DNA of 55,050 bases from Oscillospiraceae bacterium (GTDB taxonomy: Bacteria; Bacillota; Clostridia; Oscillospirales; Oscillospiraceae): assembly GCA_016295225.1 (NCBI GenBank), contig JAEDLP010000002.1, positions 1 to 55,050 of the forward strand, read 5' to 3'. This document shows, piece after piece, positions 24,153-31,635 of this stretch. A program made the translations under genes and the position numbers. Position 1 is the first letter of the stretch. Each line of letters opens with the position of its first letter. The notes under the pieces were generated by a model that was not told where the DNA came from, did no database searches, and saw nothing but the letters and a program-made list of their open reading frames with translations.

Positions 24153-25124
24153 ATGAAGAAAAAGTTATTGACCGCCCTGCTGGCCGCCATTCTGTGCCTG
24201 GGCCTGACTGCCTGCGGCTCTGCCCGGGAGGAGACCGGCGGCTCCGCCGGCACCTACACCGTGGGCATCTGCCAGCTGGTGGAGCACGAGGCCCTGGACG
24301 CCGCCACCGACGGCTTTCAGGACGCCCTGAACGACATCTTGGGGGAGGGGACCGTGTCCTTTGACCTCCAGAACGCCCAGGGGGACTCCAACACCTGCTC
24401 CGTCATCGTGAACAGCTTTGTCTCCAACGACGTGGATCTCATCCTGGCCAACGCTACCCCCGCCCTCCAGGCCGCCGTGGCCGGCACCGGAGAGATCCCC
24501 ATCCTCTGCACCTCCGTCACCGAGTACGGCGTGGCCCTGGACATCGAGGGCTTTGACGGCACCGTGGGGGGCAACATCTCCGGCACCTCCGACCTGTCCC
24601 CCCTGGACCAGCAGGCCGCCATGATCCCGGAGTGGTTCCCCGAGGCGGAAACCGTGGGCCTGCTCTTCTGCTCCGCCGAGGCCAACTCCCAGTATCAGGT
24701 GGACGTGGTGAAGGCTGAGCTGGAGAAGCTGGGCCTCACCTGCACCCTCTACCCCTTCGCTGACTCCAACGACCTGTCTGCCGTGTGCACCACCGCCGCG
24801 GAGAAGAGCGATGTGCTCTACGTCCCCACCGACAACACCGTGGCCGCCAACACCGGTATCATCGACAACGTCTGCCGGGCGGCCAAGGTCCCCGTCATGG
24901 GGGGCGACGGCGGCATCTGTGCCGGCTGCGGCGTGGCCACCATCCCCGTGAACTACTATGACCTGGGCTACCTCACCGGCGAGATGGCCGCCCAGATCCT
25001 CACCGGCCAGGCGGACATCTCCGAAATGCCCATCGCCCACCTGGAATCCGCCAGGGTCTATAACCCCGAGATCTGTCAGGCCCTGGGCCTCACCGTTCCC
25101 GAGGGCTATGAGCCCATCGCATAA
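24153..25124 (+). CDS. ABC transporter substrate-binding lipoprotein (TrpX-like)
   Basis: Precursor of 323 residues with signal peptide and lipobox LTAC (Cys21). It has an ABC_sub_bind fold with GICQLVEHEALDAATDGFQD at the mature N-terminus and YVPTDNTVAANTGIIDNVCR late in the domain. Close paralogue of the orphan protein at 19713-20717. The permease and ATPase genes follow directly, giving a complete importer of the tryptophan/tyrosine-type family; the true ligand is not established. Translation start has AAGAAGG upstream. Confidence 0.92.
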   Translation: MKKKLLTALLAAILCLGLTACGSAREETGGSAGTYTVGICQLVEHEALDAATDGFQDALNDILGEGTVSFDLQNAQGDSNTCSVIVNSFVSNDVDLILANATPALQAAVAGTGEIPILCTSVTEYGVALDIEGFDGTVGGNISGTSDLSPLDQQAAMIPEWFPEAETVGLLFCSAEANSQYQVDVVKAELEKLGLTCTLYPFADSNDLSAVCTTAAEKSDVLYVPTDNTVAANTGIIDNVCRAAKVPVMGGDGGICAGCGVATIPVNYYDLGYLTGEMAAQILTGQADISEMPIAHLESARVYNPEICQALGLTVPEGYEPIA

Positions 25125-25151
25125 GAAAGAAATCATTTGGGAGGACTTATC

Positions 25152-26099
25152 GTGTTTGAAACTCTGCTTGCAAAGCTCCTGACCATCCCCGGCGCCCTGC
25201 CCGGCGCGGTGGCCCAGGGGCTGATCTGGGGCATCATGGCCATCGGCGTGTACATCACCTTCCGGGTGCTGGACGTGGCCGACCTGACCGTGGACGGCTC
25301 CCTGTGCACCGGCGGCGCCGTGTGCATCATGATGATGCTGGCCGGCTGCAACGTGTGGCTGTCCATGCTCATCGCCACCGTGGCCGGACTGCTCACCGGC
25401 CTCATGACCGGCCTGTTCCACACCTTCATGGGCATCCCCGCCATCCTGGCCGGTATTCTGACCCAGCTTTCCCTCTACTCCATCAACTTAAAAATCATGG
25501 GCAAGGCCAACCAGGCCATCAACGTGGACAAGTATGACCTGCTCATCTCCCTGCGCTGGGTGAAGCAGGCCATCCTGGGCAACCCCCTCATCATGGTCTC
25601 CATCCTCATCGTGGCCCTCATCGTGGTGCTGTACTGGTTCTTCGGCACCGAGCTGGGCTGCTCCATCCGGGCCACCGGCGCCAACCCCAACATGAGCCGC
25701 GCCCAGGGCATCAACACCGATCTGAACAAGGTCCTGGGCCTGATGCTCTCCAACGGCCTGGTTGCCTTCTCCGGCGCCCTCCTGAGCCAGTATCAGGGCT
25801 TCGCCGACGTGAGCATGGGCCGCGGCGCCATCGTCATCGGCCTGGCCGCCGTCATCATCGGCGAGGCGGTCTTCAGCCGCATCTTCCGCAACTTCGCCCT
25901 GAAGCTGCTGGCGGTGGTCTTCGGCTCCATCATCTACTACGTGGTCATTCAGATCGTCATCCAGCTGGGCCTGGACGCCAACCTGCTGAAGCTGCTGTCC
26001 GCCGTGGTGGTGGCCATCTTCCTGGCCGTCCCCTACTGGAAGGGCAAGTATTTCCGCCGCCCCGTCAAGGCGGCCCCCGCCGGAAAGGAGGAGAAGTAA
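25152..26099 (+). CDS. ABC transporter permease (TrpY-like)
   Basis: Inner-membrane permease of 315 residues from the branched-chain-type (BPD_transp_2) family, with eight or more hydrophobic segments. GTELGCSIRATGANPNMSRA near residue 170 is the family's cytoplasmic coupling region. The likely start is GTG at 25152, seven bases after GGGAGG; an in-frame TTG at 25137 overlaps the ribosome site. It follows the binding-protein gene by 27 bp, and its stop overlaps the ATPase start by one base (TAATG). Confidence 0.92.
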   Translation: MFETLLAKLLTIPGALPGAVAQGLIWGIMAIGVYITFRVLDVADLTVDGSLCTGGAVCIMMMLAGCNVWLSMLIATVAGLLTGLMTGLFHTFMGIPAILAGILTQLSLYSINLKIMGKANQAINVDKYDLLISLRWVKQAILGNPLIMVSILIVALIVVLYWFFGTELGCSIRATGANPNMSRAQGINTDLNKVLGLMLSNGLVAFSGALLSQYQGFADVSMGRGAIVIGLAAVIIGEAVFSRIFRNFALKLLAVVFGSIIYYVVIQIVIQLGLDANLLKLLSAVVVAIFLAVPYWKGKYFRRPVKAAPAGKEEK

Positions 26100-26878
26100 T
26101 GCTGGAACTCAAGGGACTCTATAAGACCTTCAACGCCGGCACCGTCAACGAGAAGCGGGCTATCAACGGCCTGAACCTCACCCTGGAAGACGGCGACTTC
26201 GTCACCATCATCGGCGGCAACGGCGCGGGCAAGTCCACCATGCTGAACCTGATCTCCGGTGTCTTCCCCGCCGACGCCGGCACCATCACCCTGAACGGGG
26301 TAAACATCACCAACCTGCCGGAGTACAAGCGGGCCAAGTACCTGGGCCGTGTGTTCCAGGACCCCATGATGGGCACCGCCGCCACCATGGGCATTGAGGA
26401 GAACCTGGCCCTGGCCAACCGCCGGGGCAAGACCCGGGGCCTGGGCCGGGGCATCCACGCCCAGGAGCGGGCCCTCTACCGGGAGCAGCTGGCCACCCTG
26501 GGCTTAGGCCTGGAGGACCGCATGACCAGTAAGGTGGGTCTGCTGTCCGGCGGCCAGCGTCAGGCCCTGACCCTGCTGATGGCCACCCTAAAAAAGCCCG
26601 ACCTGCTGCTGCTGGACGAGCACACCGCCGCCCTGGACCCTAAGACCGCCGACAAGGTTCTCCAGCTCACCGAGGAGATCGTGGCCCGGGATAAGCTCAC
26701 CACACTCATGGTCACCCACAACATGAAGAACGCCATCCAGTACGGCAACCGTCTGATTATGATGGACGCCGGTCGGGTGGTGGTGGACATCAAGGGCGAG
26801 GAGAAGAAAAACCTCACCGTCCGGGACCTGCTGGAGAAGTTCAACATCGAGAACGACCGCATGCTCCTGTCCGAATAA
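26099..26878 (+). CDS. ABC transporter ATP-binding protein (TrpZ-like)
   Basis: ATPase of 259 residues. Walker A GGNGAGKST at 39-47, signature LSGGQRQALTL, Walker B LLLLDEHTAALD and the switch-region His in VTHNMKNAIQ are all intact. It energises the permease at 25152-26099, to which it is coupled by a one-base overlap. Length is usual for amino-acid-type ABC ATPases. Confidence 0.95.
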   Translation: MLELKGLYKTFNAGTVNEKRAINGLNLTLEDGDFVTIIGGNGAGKSTMLNLISGVFPADAGTITLNGVNITNLPEYKRAKYLGRVFQDPMMGTAATMGIEENLALANRRGKTRGLGRGIHAQERALYREQLATLGLGLEDRMTSKVGLLSGGQRQALTLLMATLKKPDLLLLDEHTAALDPKTADKVLQLTEEIVARDKLTTLMVTHNMKNAIQYGNRLIMMDAGRVVVDIKGEEKKNLTVRDLLEKFNIENDRMLLSE

Positions 26879-26882
26879 CGTC

Positions 26883-26920
26883 AAACGCCGGAACGGTACA
26901 ACCCGTTCCGGCGTTTCCAT
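26883..26920 (+). terminator. First terminator after the ABC operon
   Basis: Perfect 14-bp stem AAACGCCGGAACGG / CCGTTCCGGCGTTT with a 6-nt loop; the T-run is short. Confidence 0.75.
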
Positions 26921-26929
26921 ATCTAACGC

Positions 26930-26967
26930 GAGAAAGCGCCCGAATGAATTCGGGCGCTTTCTCTTTT
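26930..26967. terminator. Second terminator, between convergent ABC operon and transhydrogenase operon
   Basis: Perfect stem AGAAAGCGCCCGAA / TTCGGGCGCTTTCT with loop TGAA and CTCTTTT after it on the plus strand. Probably also catches the leftward operon ending at 26997. Confidence 0.8.
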
Positions 26968-26996
26968 GGCTTTAACAGAGGATTCTGGATTTTGGC

Positions 26997-29054
26997 TCAG
27001 TCTTCCAGCTCGTTTTCCCGGATGCGCAGGGCGCCGGTGGGGCAGGCCTGGGCGCACTTCAGGCAGTCCACGCAGCCCTTGATGGCGTCGCTCTTGAGGA
27101 ACTCGGGCTTGATGGCGGTCTCGAAGCCGCGGCCCACCAGGTCGATGATGCCCTTGCCCACCACTTCGTCGCAGATCCGGACGCACTGGCCGCAGAGGAT
27201 GCACTTGCCCTGGTCCCGCTCGATGGCCACCAGCCGCTTCTCCTTGTAGGAGGGGTGGACCTTGCCGTCGCCCCGGAGGCGCTCAATGCGCTGGGGCTGC
27301 AGCTCGTACAGGTTGGCGCAGCGGATGAGCTTGCACTCCTCGAAGTCGTGGCAGCCGCAGTCCAGGCAGCGGGAGGCCTCGGCACGGGCCTGGGCCTCGG
27401 AGAAGCCCAGGTTGATCTCCTGGAAGTCGTGCTTGCGCTCCTCGGGGTCCCGGGTGGGCATCTTGGCCCGGGGCAGCTTGATGTAGCCCTCGAAGTACTC
27501 GGGGGTCACCTTCTTCACGGACAGGTAGGTCTTGCGGTAAGGCACTTCCACGCCGTTCAGGTACAGATCCACCACCTTGGAGCAGCGGCGGGCCTCGCCG
27601 ATGGCCTCGATGGCGATGGACGCGCCGTTGTTGGTGGCGTCGCCCACAGCGAAGACCCCCTCCATGGAGGTGCGGTAGCTGGTCTCGTCGGCGGCGATGA
27701 TGCCCTTGCGGTTGAGCTCCACGCCCTCGAAACCGGCCACGTTGGCCTTCTGGCCGATGGCGGCGATGACGCAGGAGACGGGCAGGATCTCGAACTTGCC
27801 CTCCACGGGGACGGGACGGCGGCGACCGGACTCGTCAGGCTCACCCAGCTCCATGACCTGGAGCTTGATCTCCTTGACCTTGCCGTTCTCGCCCACGATC
27901 TCGGCGGGGTTGGTCAGGAACTTGAAGACCACGCCCTCTTCCCGGGCCTCGTCGATCTCGATCTGCTCGGCGGGCATTTCCTTCTCGGTGCGGCGGTAGA
28001 CCACGTAGACCTCCTTGGCGCCCAGACGGACGGCGGTGCGGCAGGCGTCCATGGCGGTGTTGCCGCCGCCCACCACGGCCACCTTGTCGCCGATCTCGGG
28101 CTTCTGGCCCAGGGCCACTCTCTGCAGGAAGTCAATGCCGCCCATGACGCCCTCCAGCTCCTCGCCGGGGCAGCCCACAGGCATGCTGGACCAGGCGCCG
28201 ATGGCCAGAACCACGGCGTCATACTTGGACTTGAACTCCTCGAAGGAGGCGTCCACGCCGATGCGGTAGTTGTTCTTCATTTCCACGCCCAGGGAGGCGA
28301 TCTCAGCGATCTCCTCGTCCAGGACGGACTTGGGCAGGCGGTACTCGGGGATACCGTAGCGCAGCATGCCGCCCATCTGGGGCATGGCGTCCACGATGGT
28401 GACACGGTGGCCCTTCAGGGACAGGTAGTAGGCTGCGGTGAGGCCGCCGGGGCCGCCGCCGATGATGCCCACCCGCTTGCCGGTGGAGGCAGCCTTGGCG
28501 GGCAGATAGCCGCCGGCCTTGATGACGTTGTCCGCGGCGAAATACTTCAGGTAAGAGATGGAGATGGACTCCTCCACCATCTGACGGCGGCAGCCGCCCT
28601 CGCAGGGATGGGGGCAGACACGGCCAATGGAGGCGGGGATGGGCAGGCGCTCCTTCAGGATGCGCACAGCCTCCTTGTCGTCGCCGCGAGCGATGGCCTG
28701 GATGTAGCCCTGGGCGTTGACGCTGGCGGGACATTTCAGCACGCAGGGACCGCGGCAGTCGCCGTCGTGGTCGCTCATGAGCAGCTCAATGCTGGTCTTC
28801 CGGGTGCGGACCACCCGCTCGGACTCGGTGTTGATGACCATGCCGTCGGTGGCGATGGTGGCGCAGGCCCGCAGCAGCTTGGGGCTGTTCTCGGCCTCCA
28901 CCACGCACAGGGAGCAGCCGCCGTAGTGCTTCAGCTCGCTGTTGTGGCAGAGGTTGGGGATCTGGATGCCGTTGGCTTCGGCGATCTGGAGCAGCGTCTG
29001 ACCGGGGGTGCCGGTGCAGACCTGACCATTGATGGTTACTTTGATCTTCTTCAT
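26997..29054 (-). CDS. NfnB/GltD-like FAD oxidoreductase with N-terminal 2Fe-2S and C-terminal 4Fe-4S domains
   Basis: Multidomain redox subunit of 685 residues. Residues 1-80 are a 2Fe-2S ferredoxin domain (CHNSELKHYGGCSLCVVE). Residues 95-200 form the GltD-type Fe-S region (CPHPCEGGC). About 190-520 is the FAD/NAD(P) glutamate-synthase-small-subunit fold (GIIGGGPGGLTAAYYLSLKG; AVVGGGNTAMDACRTA). The C-terminus has further Cys motifs and a pair of 4Fe-4S sites (CILCGQCVRIC; CVDCLKCAQACPTG). With the fused NuoEF protein upstream it matches the layout of Sporomusa-type Nfn (Stn) electron-bifurcating transhydrogenases, linking NADH, NADPH and ferredoxin. No hydrogenase or formate dehydrogenase subunit is in the window. 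Confidence 0.88.
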   Translation of the reverse strand: MKKIKVTINGQVCTGTPGQTLLQIAEANGIQIPNLCHNSELKHYGGCSLCVVEAENSPKLLRACATIATDGMVINTESERVVRTRKTSIELLMSDHDGDCRGPCVLKCPASVNAQGYIQAIARGDDKEAVRILKERLPIPASIGRVCPHPCEGGCRRQMVEESISISYLKYFAADNVIKAGGYLPAKAASTGKRVGIIGGGPGGLTAAYYLSLKGHRVTIVDAMPQMGGMLRYGIPEYRLPKSVLDEEIAEIASLGVEMKNNYRIGVDASFEEFKSKYDAVVLAIGAWSSMPVGCPGEELEGVMGGIDFLQRVALGQKPEIGDKVAVVGGGNTAMDACRTAVRLGAKEVYVVYRRTEKEMPAEQIEIDEAREEGVVFKFLTNPAEIVGENGKVKEIKLQVMELGEPDESGRRRPVPVEGKFEILPVSCVIAAIGQKANVAGFEGVELNRKGIIAADETSYRTSMEGVFAVGDATNNGASIAIEAIGEARRCSKVVDLYLNGVEVPYRKTYLSVKKVTPEYFEGYIKLPRAKMPTRDPEERKHDFQEINLGFSEAQARAEASRCLDCGCHDFEECKLIRCANLYELQPQRIERLRGDGKVHPSYKEKRLVAIERDQGKCILCGQCVRICDEVVGKGIIDLVGRGFETAIKPEFLKSDAIKGCVDCLKCAQACPTGALRIRENELED

Positions 29055-29071
29055 AATGACACCCTCCTTTC

Positions 29072-31312
29072 TTACTCCACGATAATGGCGTCGAACTTAC
29101 AGGAACTCACGCACTGCTTGCACTTGATGCAGGCGTCCTGGTTGATGACATGGGGCTCCTTGCGCTCGCCGCTGATGCACTCCACGGGGCACTTCCGGGC
29201 GCAGAGGGTACAACCCTTGCAGTTCACCGGATCGATCTTGATGGTCAGCAGGGCGGAGCACTCGCAGGCGGGGCATTTCTTGTCCCGGATGTGGGCCTCA
29301 TACTCGTCGCGGAAGTAGCGGATGGTAGTGAGGACGGGGTTGGGAGCCGTCTGACCCAGGCCGCAGAGGGCGCCGTCCTTGATGGACACGCAGAGCTCTT
29401 CCAGCATCTCGATGTCGCCTTCCTGGCCCTTGCCCTCGCAGATGCGGTCCAGGATCTCCTTCATACGGGTGGTGCCGATGCGGCAGGGGACGCACTTACC
29501 GCAGGATTCCCGGGCAGTAAAGTCCAGGAAGAACCGGGCGATGTTCACCATACAGGTGGTGTCGTCCATGACCACCATGCCGCCGGAGCCCATGATGGCG
29601 CCGGTGGCGGAAAGGGCCTTGTAGTCAATGGGGGTGTCCACCAGTTCAGCGGGGATACAGCCGCCGGAGGGGCCGCCCATCTGGACTGCCTTGTACTTCC
29701 GGTCGTTCTTGATGCCGCCGGCGATGTCAAAGATAACGTCCTTCAGGCTGTTGCCCATGGGGACCTCCACCAGGCCGCCCCGCTGAACCTTACCGGTCAG
29801 AGCGAAGACCTTGGTGCCCTTGGAGTTCTCGGTGCCCATGGCGGCAAAGGCTGCGCCGCCGTTGCGGATGATCCAGGCCACATTGGCGAAGGTCTCCACG
29901 TTGTTGATGTTGGAGGGCTCGTTCAGGTAGCCGCTCTGGGCGGGGAAGGGAGGCTTCAGGCGGGGCATGCCGCGCTTGCCTTCCATGGATTCGATGAGGG
30001 CGGTCTCCTCGCCGCAGACGAAGGCGCCTGCGCCGATCTTGATGTGGAGATCGCAGGAGAAGCCGGTGCCCAGGATGTTCTCACCCAGCAGACCGCGGGC
30101 GCGGGCCTGCTCGATGGCCTGACCCAGGTGCTCCACGGCCAGGGGGTACTCGGCACGGATGTAGACATACATGTCCGTGGCGCCGATGGCGTAGGCGCCG
30201 ATGAGCATGCCTTCGATGAGGGTGTGGGGGTCGGACTCGATGACAGCGCGGTCCATGAATGCGCCGGGGTCGCCCTCGTCGGCGTTGCAGATGATGTGCT
30301 TGTTCTCACCCTCAGCCTGACGGGCGGCGTTCCACTTGAACCAGGTGGGGAAGCCTGCGCCGCCGCGGCCGGCCAGACCGGAGACCTTGATCTCCTCGAT
30401 GACCTCTTCGGGGGTCATCCGCAGGGCCTTGTCCAGAGCCTGATAGCCGTCGTGGTTGATGTAGTCGTCAATGCTGGTGGGGTCGATGATGCCGCAGTGG
30501 CTCAGGGCCACGCGCTTCTGCTTCTTCAGGAAGCGGGCGTCCTCATCGCTGATAAACATGGCCTCCAGCTTGGAGAAGTCCTTGCTGCGGACGGCCTCCA
30601 CGATGCCCAGGGCGTCGGTCTCGGTGACCCGGACCAGGCGGTGGAGGAGCTTATCGCCCTCGTAGATGTCCACGATGGGCTCCAGGTAGCACATGCCGAT
30701 ACAGCCGGTCTTCTCCACGGTGAAGCTGTCGGTGGCGGCCATGTGACCGGCCAGGACCTTGGCCACGCGGGCAGCGCCTGCGGACACGCCGCAGCTGCCC
30801 TGGCCCACCAGGATGCGGATGCCGTCGCCGGCCTCCCGCTTCCGGAGCTCCCGGAGGATGTTGATGGTCTTTTCAGGGGTCAAGTTGCCGTAGGTGTCGC
30901 CGTTGATCATCATGACGGGAGCCAGGGAACAGCAGCCCAGGCAGGCCACTTCATTGAGGGTGAACATGCCATCCTCGGTGGTCTCCCCGTTCTGAATGCC
31001 CAGCTCCTGGGTGATGGCGGTGCGGATGCGCTCCGCGCCGTTCACGTGGCAGGCCGTGCCTTCGCACAGCATGATCTGATAGGTGCCCATGGGCTTCAGG
31101 CGGAAATAGCTGTAGAAGGTAGCCACGCCCATGACCTTTGCGGGGCTGTTGCCGGTGCGCTCCGCCACGTGGTAAATCACTTCCTGGGGCAGATAGCCGT
31201 AAATGGCCTGAGCCTGCTGCAGGATCATGATCAGACTGGTGGAATCCTCCTGATACTGGCGGAGTACGCCTTCCATCAGAGAGAGATCGACACCTGACTT
31301 AAACTCGGTCAT
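29072..31312 (-). CDS. Fused NuoE-NuoF flavoprotein with C-terminal 2x4Fe-4S domain
   Basis: Protein of 746 residues joining two usual subunits. Residues 1-150 are NuoE/HydC-like with a 2Fe-2S centre (CEGTACHVNGAERI; EVACLGCCSLAPV). A second thioredoxin-like 2Fe-2S domain follows (to about 240). Then comes the NuoF/HydB core with the FMN/NADH loop GLAGRGGAGFPTWFKW and NADEGDPGAF, and the 4Fe-4S motif ESCGKCVPCRIG. The end is a double 4Fe-4S ferredoxin (CKGCTLCARKCP; CIKCKQCVSSCK). The true start is ATG 31312; the GTG three codons upstream overlaps the ribosome site. The GltD-like partner starts 17 bp after its stop. NADH-oxidising, FMN-containing subunit of a probable bifurcating enzyme. Confidence 0.9.
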   Translation of the reverse strand: MTEFKSGVDLSLMEGVLRQYQEDSTSLIMILQQAQAIYGYLPQEVIYHVAERTGNSPAKVMGVATFYSYFRLKPMGTYQIMLCEGTACHVNGAERIRTAITQELGIQNGETTEDGMFTLNEVACLGCCSLAPVMMINGDTYGNLTPEKTINILRELRKREAGDGIRILVGQGSCGVSAGAARVAKVLAGHMAATDSFTVEKTGCIGMCYLEPIVDIYEGDKLLHRLVRVTETDALGIVEAVRSKDFSKLEAMFISDEDARFLKKQKRVALSHCGIIDPTSIDDYINHDGYQALDKALRMTPEEVIEEIKVSGLAGRGGAGFPTWFKWNAARQAEGENKHIICNADEGDPGAFMDRAVIESDPHTLIEGMLIGAYAIGATDMYVYIRAEYPLAVEHLGQAIEQARARGLLGENILGTGFSCDLHIKIGAGAFVCGEETALIESMEGKRGMPRLKPPFPAQSGYLNEPSNINNVETFANVAWIIRNGGAAFAAMGTENSKGTKVFALTGKVQRGGLVEVPMGNSLKDVIFDIAGGIKNDRKYKAVQMGGPSGGCIPAELVDTPIDYKALSATGAIMGSGGMVVMDDTTCMVNIARFFLDFTARESCGKCVPCRIGTTRMKEILDRICEGKGQEGDIEMLEELCVSIKDGALCGLGQTAPNPVLTTIRYFRDEYEAHIRDKKCPACECSALLTIKIDPVNCKGCTLCARKCPVECISGERKEPHVINQDACIKCKQCVSSCKFDAIIVE

Positions 31313-31552
31313 TATTTTCACTCCTTTAACTTGTGAGGATGGATATGGTATGCATCTTATTCTCGTCAGTCGTTCATTTCCTCACATCTTCGACAAACAT
31401 TTTCCCTTAAATTATAGTACCGTCTCGGTCAATTTACAAGACTATTTCGTTTCCAGATAGACAAAAATTGTACTATTTTTCTGGTAATTTTGACTTTTAG
31501 GCAAGTCCTCTTTCACGGAAACAACATAACCTGACACAAACACTGCAAAGCA
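31313..31552 (-). promoter_or_regulatory. Upstream region of the transhydrogenase operon
   Basis: Minus strand TTGTAA, 17 bases, TATAAT at 31411-31439, giving a leader of about 90 nt. I saw no Rex-type operator. The remaining AT-rich sequence to 31552 holds no gene that I can see. Confidence 0.65.
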
Positions 31553-31584
31553 AAAGGAAGCCCGGATATTCCAGACTTCCTTCT
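31553..31584 (-). terminator. Terminator of nrdD
   Basis: Minus-strand stem GGAAGTCTGGA / TCCGGGCTTCC (two G-U pairs), loop ATA, followed by TTTTGC, about 50 bp after the nrdD stop. Confidence 0.75.
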
Positions 31585-31635
31585 TGCAAATTTCCTTTCA
31601 TGCAGGGCTTTTATCACGGAACAGGGAGGTTTCCC

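Noticed and set aside
26997..31312. Complex I fragment or HydABC hydrogenase
   Set aside because: No NuoG/H-cluster hydrogenase subunit or membrane arm is present; the GltD-like partner points to a transhydrogenase-type complex.
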